Source: Methylocella silvestris BL2 (GTDB lineage Bacteria > Pseudomonadota > Alphaproteobacteria > Rhizobiales > Beijerinckiaceae). From it: DNA of 64,000 nucleotides. Positions 57,001 through 64,000 of this stretch are shown here, in pieces (positions within the stretch are counted from its first letter, which is position 1; every line of letters starts with the position of its first letter). Where the stretch lies: positions 620,001 through 684,000 of the forward strand of contig NC_011666.1 in NCBI RefSeq assembly GCF_000021745.1, in the 5' to 3' direction. The notes beneath the pieces are model-generated. The model did no database searches. It was not told the DNA's origin and saw nothing but the letters and a program-made list of their open reading frames with translations. The position numbers were made by a program, and so were the translations under genes.

Positions 57001-58344
57001 CTAGGCGCGTTGAAACGGATAGATCGAGCCAAGTCCGAGCAGGCCCGACAATTCGTCGAGCGCCCGGCGGCCTTCCTCGAGCAGAGCGGGATCGCCGAGA
57101 TCAGCGCCCGTCAGCCGGTCGCGGTAGTGGCGGCTGACCCAGTCTTCAAGCCGCGCCAGCAGTATCTCGTCGAGCAGCACTTTGCCTTGCATGGCGTCGC
57201 GCTCGGCGCCCGTCAGCACGATTCGAAGCCGCAGGCAGGCCGGGCCGCCGCCATTCCACATGCTCTGCCGCAGATCGACGAAGATCAGCTCGTCGATCGG
57301 CGTCGTCCCGCTCGCGACCAATCCCTGCGCGAAGGCGAGGGCCGCGGGCGATGACTTTACGTCTTCCGGCAGGGTCAGCGTCATCGATCCGGGCTTTCCC
57401 GGCCGGGACACCAGCTGGCTGTTGAACAGATAGCTGCGCACCGCCTCGGTCAGCGGAACCTCCGCCTCGCGCGCCACGATCAGCGACGCGTTGAACGAAC
57501 AGGCCGCTGGGATCGCCTCGAAAGAAGCCTCGCCGTCTTCGAAGGCGTGTTCGTGCGCGAACAACACAGGACCATTGGCCACCGCGACAACGTCATTATG
57601 AAACGCGCCGGCGTCGACCGCCTGCCGCGCCTGCTGCAGAAACAGCGCCTTGCCTTCGCCGAGCCCATGGAGCCGGGCGACCGCCTGCGAGGCCTCAAGG
57701 GCCTGCCTCGGCTCGAATCCTCTATCGGGAGCGCCTTCGTCGAAGGCCGAGCGGCCGTAGACAAAAATCTCGACGCCGGGCGCGCCATGGTTCGGCGCGA
57801 GCCTCATATGGTTCGCTGCGCCCTCATCCCCGAATTTGCCGGATTGGGGCAGGAAATCATGGACGACGAAATGATCCGGATCGGCGAAGATCGCGCGCAA
57901 CAGGCGCGTCGAAAACGCCGCCTCGATTGACCGATGCAGCTTCGCCGCGAGATTGGCCGGCGTGATGTGGACGCGCCCATCCTCTGTGTCGGCGCTCGGC
58001 GAGACCGTCGCCGCATTGGCCGTCCACATCGCGGAAGCCGACGACAGATTGGCGAGAAGCGTCGGATCGGCCTTAAACGCGGCTTCGACGATCGCGCCGT
58101 CCGTCCCGGAAAAACCAAGACGCCGCAACGCCCCGACATGCGGGCGCTCATGCGGCGGCAAAATCCCCTGGGGGACGCCAAGCCCCATCATCAGCCGCAT
58201 CTTGGCGAGCCCCTGCAGGGCCGCCGCCCGCGGATTCGATGCGCGCCCCTTGCTGGCGATCGAGGCGACATTGCCCAGCGACAGGCCGCCGAAATTATGC
58301 GTCGGGCCGACAAGCCCGTCGAAATTAATCTCCTCAGCCTCCAT
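57001..58344 (-). CDS. astB: N-succinylarginine dihydrolase family protein
   Basis: 447 residues from ATG 58342-58344 (MEAEEINFDGLVGPTHNFGG). Family features: NFDGLVGPTHNFGGLSLGN, ANAATVSPSADTEDGRVHIT, APNHGAPGVEIFVYGR, FHNDVVAVANGPVLFAHEHA with the catalytic His, and the catalytic Cys in NGGGPACLRLRIVL. AstB releases two ammonia and CO2 from N-succinylarginine in the AST pathway. None of astA, astC, astD or astE is in the window, so this copy may act outside the classical pathway. It follows a GNAT gene by 40 bases on the same strand, likely one operon. Confidence 0.9.
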   Translation of the reverse strand: MEAEEINFDGLVGPTHNFGGLSLGNVASIASKGRASNPRAAALQGLAKMRLMMGLGVPQGILPPHERPHVGALRRLGFSGTDGAIVEAAFKADPTLLANLSSASAMWTANAATVSPSADTEDGRVHITPANLAAKLHRSIEAAFSTRLLRAIFADPDHFVVHDFLPQSGKFGDEGAANHMRLAPNHGAPGVEIFVYGRSAFDEGAPDRGFEPRQALEASQAVARLHGLGEGKALFLQQARQAVDAGAFHNDVVAVANGPVLFAHEHAFEDGEASFEAIPAACSFNASLIVAREAEVPLTEAVRSYLFNSQLVSRPGKPGSMTLTLPEDVKSSPAALAFAQGLVASGTTPIDELIFVDLRQSMWNGGGPACLRLRIVLTGAERDAMQGKVLLDEILLARLEDWVSRHYRDRLTGADLGDPALLEEGRRALDELSGLLGLGSIYPFQRA

Positions 58345-58383
58345 GGGGCGCAAATCCCGGGAGCGCAAATCCCGGCGGACGCG

Positions 58384-59073
58384 TCATGCCTGCGCGCCGA
58401 TCCGGTCCGCAGGCTCCTGCGCCTTGACGAGCGCATCGAGCCGCGCGCGCGGCGCGCCCTCGAGAGCGTCGATGTCGATCGAGACCATCAGCCGCTCGCC
58501 ATTAGCGCGAACAGTCGTGACCGTCGGAGCATCGAGCAAGACTTCGATCTCGCGAAGCTGGCGTCCGCGTGGAATATAGAAAAAATCGCAGCAGCAGAGG
58601 CGATCCGAAGTTTCGCCCGGCCGAGCAGCGCAATAGCCGCAAAGCTCCATGAGAACCCGCGAATCCTCCGTCAGGGGCTCGAAACCGGCTTTCAGCACGG
58701 ACGCGCGAGAGCCAAGATTTTGCGGCGTGATCGCCGTCAAAATCCGCGCGTCCTGATGAATCAGCGCCGTCGCGGCGGCGATGCGGGCGCGCACGAAAAG
58801 CTTCTGCAGACCGAAGCCGCGAAAATCGGCAGCGACGTAGCAGCTTCCCATTTCGATCAGCACCGGCGGAGAATCGCTGAGGACAAAGGCGCCGGCGACG
58901 CCGATGAGCCGGTCCTCGCTGCGAGCGAGGCAGAAAATCCCGGCCTCGATGGCGCGGCGGTAGTCGGAATCGGGCCGAGGCAGGAGCTTCTCGTCGCCGG
59001 AGGCGCGCAGAAAAGCGAGGATCTCCGCAGCATCCTTCGTGTGCGCCGTCGTGATCGTCGCCGTCAAACCCAT
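58384..59073 (-). CDS. GNAT-like acyltransferase with Cys-rich segment
   Basis: 229 residues, immediately upstream of astB on the same strand. N-terminal GNAT-type region (TTAHTKDAAEILAFLRASGD, and VAADFRGFGLQKLFVRARIA as the acyl-CoA loop near residues 80-100), then an unusual Cys-rich stretch: LCGYCAARPGETSDRLCCCD contains five Cys within 20 residues, followed by FFYIPRGRQLREIEVLLDAP. It is much shorter than AstA (about 340). The Cys cluster suggests metal or redox binding. Possibly supplies or modifies the AstB substrate, which is speculation. Confidence 0.65.
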   Translation of the reverse strand: MGLTATITTAHTKDAAEILAFLRASGDEKLLPRPDSDYRRAIEAGIFCLARSEDRLIGVAGAFVLSDSPPVLIEMGSCYVAADFRGFGLQKLFVRARIAAATALIHQDARILTAITPQNLGSRASVLKAGFEPLTEDSRVLMELCGYCAARPGETSDRLCCCDFFYIPRGRQLREIEVLLDAPTVTTVRANGERLMVSIDIDALEGAPRARLDALVKAQEPADRIGAQA

Positions 59074-59199
59074 GGAACTCCTTCGCTCGACGTAGAAACC
59101 CCCGCTTCCCGAATCGATCTCAATGATGACTCTATTTTGTAGCGCCAGAAGGATTTTCCAAGCGGATCGCCCCGCAATTTTGCCTGTGAGGCTTAAGCG

Positions 59200-62100
59200 T
59201 CACGTCGCGGGCGCGGCCGCCGGCGTCTTGGCTTTGCGTTGCTTCCTGCGCTCCTCAAAACCTTGCAGAAGCGTAAAGAACGAAGGCACGAACAGCACGG
59301 CGAGGCAGGTCGAGGCGATCATGCCGCTGAACACGCTGATGCCGAGCGAACGGCGGGCGTTGGCCCCCGCCCCTGTCGCGATGACCAGTGGCACGACGCC
59401 GAGGATGAAGGCGAAAGAGGTCATCAGGATGGGGCGAAACCGCACGCGCGCAGCCTCCACGGCGGCGTCGATCACCGATTTGCCGTTCTTGACATGCTCC
59501 TCGCGCGCGACCTCGACGATCAGAATGCCGTTCTTGGCCGACAGCGCAATCAACAGCATGAGGCCGATTTGCGTGTAAAGATTATTGGCGACGCCGAGAC
59601 TGGTCAGCGCGATGACCGGGCCGAGCAGCGCAAGCGGCACGGCGGAGAGCACGGACAAAGGCAGGATCCAGCTTTCATACTGTCCCGCCAGCACAAGATA
59701 GACGAGCAGAATCGACAGGCCGAAGACGAACACGAGCTGATTGCCGACGAGCTTTTCCTGATAGGACATGCCGGACCATTCGAAGCCGGCGTCCTTCGGC
59801 AGGGTTGATGTGGCGATCTTCTCCATCGTCGCCATCGACTGCCCCGAGCTGAAGCCGCGCGCGGGGCTGCCCACGACCGTGGCCGCCGGGAACAGATTGT
59901 AGAGCGTGAGCAGCGGCGGGGCGACCTCATGGCCGAGATAGGCGACCGAGCTGATCGGCACCATCTGCAGATCCTTGTTGCGGACATAGAAATTGAGGAT
60001 GTCCTCCGGCGTCAGGCGGAATTGTGAATCCGCCTGCGCATAGACCTGATAGGTCAGGCCGAATTTGTTGAACTGGTTGATGAAGCTCGAACCCAGAAAG
60101 GTGCTGAGCGTCGAGAACACGTCGCCCACAGAAACCTTCAGCGTTTGCGCCCGATCGCGATCGACGGTGACGCCCACATGCGGCGCGCTCGGGTGGAAGG
60201 TGGTCAGAACCCGCTGCAGCGAGGGATCGGCCGTCGCCGCCTTGACGATCTGCTGCGTCACCTCGTCGAGCTGCACGTAATTCTGGCTGCCGCCGCGCAA
60301 TTCGACCATCATCTGGAAGCCGCCCGCCTGACCGATGCCCGGAATCGGCGGCGGCACCAGCACGAAGCCGCGCCCGTCCGGCAGATCATTGAGCTTGGCC
60401 TGCATATGCTCAAGGATCGAGATGAGGTCCTGCCCTTTTTGCTTTTCGCGGTCGGCGTAGGATTTGAAGATCACATATTCGACGCCGGCGTTGGCGAGCG
60501 TCGCATTGTTGTCGAGCACGGACTGCCCGGAAATAGCAATGACGTCTTCGACGCCCGGAGTAGCCTTTGCGATCTCCGTTGCAAGGCCGAGCGCCGCCGT
60601 GGTTCGGCCGAGCGCCGCGCCGTCCGGCAGTTGCACGGCGATCATCGCATAGCCCTGATCGTCATTTGGGATGAAGGCGGTTGGCAGTCTTGCAATGCCC
60701 CAGATGCCGAGCCCGGCCAGCGCAAGGGAGATGAGAACCATGAGGCCGGCGTGGCGCACCATGCGGCCGATCAGCGCCGCATAGCCGTTCTCCATCTTCT
60801 GGTAGACGAAATTGAAGCCGCGATAGAAGGCGTTGCGCTGGTCGGGCGGGGTCGGCTCGCGCAGCCACATGGCGCATTGGGTCGGCTTCAGGGTCGCCGC
60901 GTTGATGGCGCTGATCAGCGCCGTCGCCGCGATGACCAGAGCAAATTGCGCGAACATCTGGCCGGTGAGGCCCGGCATGAAGGCCGCCGGAATGAACACA
61001 GACATCAGCACGAGAGTGATGCCGAGGATCGGTCCGATCAATTCATTCATCGCGGTGATGGCGGCGTCATGCCCCGACATGCCGCGCTCGATATATTTCG
61101 AGACGCCTTCGACAATGACGATGGCGTCGTCGACGACGATGCCGATCGCAAGCACGATGCCGAACAAGGTCGAGAGATTGACGGTAAATCCCAGCGCCGC
61201 CATCGCCGCGAAGGCGCCGATGATGGTGACGGGAACCGTCGTCGCCGGCACGAGCGTCGCGCGGAAATTCTGCAAGAAGACGAGGATCACGATGAGAACG
61301 AGAATGCCCGCCTGATAGAGCGTCTTGTAGACTTCGGTGATCGAATCCTCGACGAAGATCGTCGTATCGAACGGGATGGTGAATCGAAGGCCCTCCGGGA
61401 AATGGGCGGAGAGCTTGTCCATTTTCGCCTTGACCGCTTTGGCGACGGCGATCGAATTGGCCTCTGGCGTCTGAAAAATCGCGATGCCGGCGCCCGGCTT
61501 GGCGTTCAGCTTGAAATCCTGCGAATAGGTTTGCGCGCCAAGATCGACGCGGGCGACGTCCTTCACCCGGACAAGCTGGCCGCCCTGCGCGGTCATATCC
61601 TTGATGATGATCTCGCCGAATTGCGCCGGATCGTTGAGACGCGACTGAATGTCGATCGTATATTGAAAGTCCTGATCCTTCGGCGCGGGCGGCATGCCGA
61701 CCTGCCCCGCCGCCACCTCCTGGCTTTGCTCGCGCACGGCAAGGATCACGTCCTTTGGCTGCAGACCGTAGGAATAGAGCTTTTGCGGATCGAGCCAGAT
61801 CCGCATCGCATAATTGCTCGCGCCGAACACCGTGACATTGCCGACGCCTGGCAGACGCGCGAGCTCATTGACGAGATTGATCGTCGCATAATTGCTCATG
61901 AACAGGCTGTCGTAGCGCCCGTCCGGCGAATCCAGCGTGACGATCTGCAAAATGCTGGTGTTCTTTTTCTGGATCGTGACGCCCTGCGACTGCACCGCTT
62001 GCGGCAGCTGCGCCATGGCGCTGTTGACCCGGTTCTGCACGAGCACCTGGTCGATGTTCGGATCCGTGCCGATATCAAACGTTATGGTGAGGACATAGGT

Positions 62101-62361
62101 GCCGTCGGCGGCGCTGGTCGATTGCATGTAGAGCATGCGGTCGACGCCATTGACCTGCAATTCGATCGGCAGCGCCACCGTATCGACGACGGTCTGCGGG
62201 CTCGCGCCAGGATAGCGCGTCGTCACCTGCACGGTTGGCGGCACGACGTTCGGATATTCCGAAACCGGGAGCGTATAAAGCGCCACCGAGCCGATGAGCA
62301 CGATGATAATCGCCAGCACATTGGCGAGGACCGGATGCTCGATAAAAAACTTCGATATCAT
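59200..62361 (-). CDS. RND-family efflux pump (HAE1 type) inner-membrane subunit
   Basis: 1053 residues, the usual AcrB/MexB length. Twelve membrane segments in two halves with two large periplasmic loops; MISKFFIEHPVLANVLAIII starts the first helix. The proton-relay Asp pair (VVDDAIVIVE, at about residues 409-410) and typical FGASNYAMRIWLDPQKLYSY and GGFQMMVELRGGSQNYVQLD blocks are present. Proton-driven export of drugs and other hydrophobic compounds. It follows the adaptor gene by 28 bases. Confidence 0.96.
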   Translation of the reverse strand: MISKFFIEHPVLANVLAIIIVLIGSVALYTLPVSEYPNVVPPTVQVTTRYPGASPQTVVDTVALPIELQVNGVDRMLYMQSTSAADGTYVLTITFDIGTDPNIDQVLVQNRVNSAMAQLPQAVQSQGVTIQKKNTSILQIVTLDSPDGRYDSLFMSNYATINLVNELARLPGVGNVTVFGASNYAMRIWLDPQKLYSYGLQPKDVILAVREQSQEVAAGQVGMPPAPKDQDFQYTIDIQSRLNDPAQFGEIIIKDMTAQGGQLVRVKDVARVDLGAQTYSQDFKLNAKPGAGIAIFQTPEANSIAVAKAVKAKMDKLSAHFPEGLRFTIPFDTTIFVEDSITEVYKTLYQAGILVLIVILVFLQNFRATLVPATTVPVTIIGAFAAMAALGFTVNLSTLFGIVLAIGIVVDDAIVIVEGVSKYIERGMSGHDAAITAMNELIGPILGITLVLMSVFIPAAFMPGLTGQMFAQFALVIAATALISAINAATLKPTQCAMWLREPTPPDQRNAFYRGFNFVYQKMENGYAALIGRMVRHAGLMVLISLALAGLGIWGIARLPTAFIPNDDQGYAMIAVQLPDGAALGRTTAALGLATEIAKATPGVEDVIAISGQSVLDNNATLANAGVEYVIFKSYADREKQKGQDLISILEHMQAKLNDLPDGRGFVLVPPPIPGIGQAGGFQMMVELRGGSQNYVQLDEVTQQIVKAATADPSLQRVLTTFHPSAPHVGVTVDRDRAQTLKVSVGDVFSTLSTFLGSSFINQFNKFGLTYQVYAQADSQFRLTPEDILNFYVRNKDLQMVPISSVAYLGHEVAPPLLTLYNLFPAATVVGSPARGFSSGQSMATMEKIATSTLPKDAGFEWSGMSYQEKLVGNQLVFVFGLSILLVYLVLAGQYESWILPLSVLSAVPLALLGPVIALTSLGVANNLYTQIGLMLLIALSAKNGILIVEVAREEHVKNGKSVIDAAVEAARVRFRPILMTSFAFILGVVPLVIATGAGANARRSLGISVFSGMIASTCLAVLFVPSFFTLLQGFEERRKQRKAKTPAAAPAT

Positions 62362-62389
62362 GGCGCAAAGCCTTGCTGGACCTGAGGTC

Positions 62390-63634
62390 CTACTGGGCGT
62401 CGATGCTGGTCAGCTTCGGGACGACCTTGAGGCCGGGGGACACGCGCCAGAGATCGCCGACGACAACGCGGTCGTCGGCGGAAATCCCGGAGCTGATCAC
62501 CCTGAGATTTCCGACCTGCTCCGCCGGTTTGACGTAGCGCTGTTCGACGACATTGTCCTTGTTGACGACCATCAGATAAAGGCCGCCCTGATCCTCGCCG
62601 ATGGCGCGCGCCGGCACGAGGAGCGCCCCTTGCGCCACATGGCCTTTTGGCAGACGCATGCGCACGAAAAGGCCGGGCAGTAAATTGCGATCGGGATTTT
62701 TAAAAATGCCGCGCACCTGCAGCGTGCCAGTCGACGGATCAAACTGCGGCGATACGAATTCCAGATAGCCGCTGTAGGGAAAGCCTTTGCCATTCTCGAG
62801 GCCGACATCGACGGGGACCTTCAAGATGTCGGCGGGCGACAGGCGCTTCTCGTTGAGATTGGCGCGAATGTCGAGCACCTGAGCCTCGCTCAAGGTCGCC
62901 GTCACATAGATCGGATCGAGCTGGTTGATCTCGGCGAGCGCGGTCTGCTGCCCTGCCCCGCCGACCACATTGCCCGGATCGACCAGATGCTTACCCATCA
63001 GGCCATCGAACGGCGCCCGGATTTCGGTATAGGCCAAATTCAGCTTGGCGACCTCGATCTGTCCCTGCGCGCCGAGAATTCCCGCCTCGGCGGCGGCGCG
63101 CTGATAGACCCATTTGTCGACTTCGGTCGCCGTCGCCGCGTTCTTTTTGTAAAGCGCGGTGTAGCGCACGACCTCGGTCTTGGCGTAGACGAGCGCCGCC
63201 TGTTGCGCCTGCAATTGCGCTTCGGCTTGCTGCAACTGAGCCTTGTATTGGGCCTGCTGTATGGTGAACAGAAGATCGTCCTTCTTCACGAGGGCGCCGT
63301 CTTCAAAGTGGATCTTTTCAAGATAGCCTTCGACGCGGGCGATCAGCTTGACCACATTGGCGGAAGCGACGGTGCCCGTGACCTCGACATAATCCGTGAC
63401 GGTTTGCGATTTCGGCCGCACCACAGGGATTTCCGGCGGAGCCGCCGCGAAAACCGCGCCCGGATTCGGCGCTTTGGCTTTTTCTGCGGCGTCGGTCCCG
63501 ATCCCGGCGCGGGCCTCGAGCGGCAAGAGAGCGGCGGCGAGCAGGGCCAGCGCCAGTCCACGCCAAGGGGCGCCCCGCCATTGAGCGCCGACCGCCACCC
63601 CTGCGCGCCTTGTTTCCATGGACCTCGGCTTCAT
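62390..63634 (-). CDS. RND efflux periplasmic adaptor (membrane-fusion protein)
   Basis: 414 residues from the ATG at 63632-63634; a second Met at 63619 (METRRAG) is possible. Export segment LALALLAAALLPLEARA at about residues 27-45. Lipoyl-like halves (VTDYVEVTGTVASANVVKLI, VEGYLEKIHFEDGALVKKDD) flank a coiled-coil hairpin (QYKAQLQQAEAQLQAQQAAL, residues about 120-160), then a beta-barrel (GNVVGGAGQQTALAEINQLD). It links the RND pump to the outer-membrane channel. Confidence 0.93.
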   Translation of the reverse strand: MKPRSMETRRAGVAVGAQWRGAPWRGLALALLAAALLPLEARAGIGTDAAEKAKAPNPGAVFAAAPPEIPVVRPKSQTVTDYVEVTGTVASANVVKLIARVEGYLEKIHFEDGALVKKDDLLFTIQQAQYKAQLQQAEAQLQAQQAALVYAKTEVVRYTALYKKNAATATEVDKWVYQRAAAEAGILGAQGQIEVAKLNLAYTEIRAPFDGLMGKHLVDPGNVVGGAGQQTALAEINQLDPIYVTATLSEAQVLDIRANLNEKRLSPADILKVPVDVGLENGKGFPYSGYLEFVSPQFDPSTGTLQVRGIFKNPDRNLLPGLFVRMRLPKGHVAQGALLVPARAIGEDQGGLYLMVVNKDNVVEQRYVKPAEQVGNLRVISSGISADDRVVVGDLWRVSPGLKVVPKLTSIDAQ

Positions 63635-63660
63635 GGCAAAACGCCCTTTACGAAAAAAAC

Positions 63661-64000
63661 TCAAAATTCCGGCGCCCGCACGGTTGGTCCGGCATCTTCC
63701 GGGCCCGGCAGCCCGGGCGTCGGCGCAGCCAGCGCGGGCGGCGGCGGTTTGGGAGCTCCCGCCGGCGGCAGCACATCGCCCCAATCCGTGCGCGCGCGCA
63801 TCTCGGCGTTTGTGGCCGGCGGCACGAAATCATTGCCCTCGCGGATCTGCCAGCCGCCGCCCAGCGCCGCGTACACGGCGGTCACGGCGAGCGGAATGTC
63901 GCCCTCGGCGATGGCGAGATCGTTCTGCGCCTGGAGCAGATTCTGCTCCGAGGTCAAGACGGAGGTGAAATCGCGCGTGCCCTGTTGATATTCGAGCAGC
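63661..64000 (-). CDS. Outer-membrane efflux channel protein, C-terminal end (cut by window edge)
   Basis: At least 112 residues of the C-terminus of a TolC/NodT-type channel; its beginning lies to the right. Typical pattern EYQQGTRDFTSVLTSEQNLL then AQNDLAIAEGDIPLAVTAVY, AALGGGWQ, followed by a Pro/Ala-rich extension. First gene of the tripartite efflux operon: channel, adaptor, pump, in that order. The gap of 26 bases to the adaptor start supports one operon. Confidence 0.88.
   Translation of the reverse strand, partial: LLEYQQGTRDFTSVLTSEQNLLQAQNDLAIAEGDIPLAVTAVYAALGGGWQIREGNDFVPPATNAEMRARTDWGDVLPPAGAPKPPPPALAAPTPGLPGPEDAGPTVRAPEF

Noticed and set aside
60145-62385. 746-residue open frame opposite the RND pump gene
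   Set aside because: Arg/His/Asp-rich shadow of the conserved pump; no signal, motif or ribosome-binding site.

Overview
The window is a high-GC alphaproteobacterial chromosome segment, most likely from the Hyphomicrobiales. Support comes from the str-S10-spc gene order, the tatABC-serS block, a circularly permuted two-piece tmRNA gene, an alphaproteobacterial SspB, a TIGR02300 protein next to tRNA-Ala, an intracellular PHB depolymerase, and EcfG-type (GGAAC-N16/17-CGTT) promoters. A Beijerinckiaceae/Methylocystaceae-like host is my guess; no decisive metabolic marker such as a methane or methanol oxidation gene is present.

Layout. 1-14751 (minus strand): one uninterrupted translation cluster, read rpsL-rpsG-fusA-tuf, then the S10 genes rpsJ to rpsQ, then the spc genes rplN to rplO and the start of secY, which leaves the window at base 1. 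15121-18560 (minus): tatA-tatB-tatC-serS. 18662-29181: mixed single genes (META-domain lipoprotein-like protein, PAS histidine kinase, HAD phosphatase, secreted Cys-rich protein, secreted alpha/beta hydrolase, UvrD helicase, giant AsmA protein). 29189-37936: a protein-quality-control neighbourhood in which the ssrA tmRNA gene lies directly upstream of sspB-DUF4169-RHH on the minus strand, followed by thyA, an EamA transporter, a GNAT, folA and hflK-hflC-degP on the plus strand. 38048-39624: tRNA-Pro and several very small proteins, including a TOBE/Mop molybdate-binding protein and a DUF883-like membrane protein. 39819-47324: MgtA-type Mg2+ ATPase, AcuI-like reductase, a TolA/TonB-like protein, cmk-aroA. 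47536-53884: TIGR02300, tRNA-Ala, YkgJ-type Cys-cluster protein, ROK kinase, Dps, DUF533, DUF2189, SHOCT proteins (a stress/envelope-flavoured stretch). 53948-58344: PHB depolymerase, GST, cupin, an orphan AstB and a GNAT. 59200-64000 (minus): an RND tripartite efflux operon (adaptor, pump and the 3' end of the outer-membrane channel gene, which runs off the end).

How the parts connect. The left quarter is ordinary growth machinery whose genes are tightly packed with translational-coupling overlaps. The most coherent non-ribosomal theme is protein quality control: tmRNA adds a tag (ANDNYAPVAVAA) to stalled chains, SspB next door should hand such tagged proteins to ClpXP, and HflKC plus DegP act at the membrane and periplasm. 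Two genes, dps and the DUF883-like gene, carry good general-stress-response (EcfG) promoter matches. No mobile element, CRISPR array, prophage or rRNA gene was seen. I found no convincing wholly new system; the best leads are the ssrA-sspB-DUF4169-RHH unit, the orphan AstB next to a Cys-rich GNAT, and the extended ribosomal protein L5.
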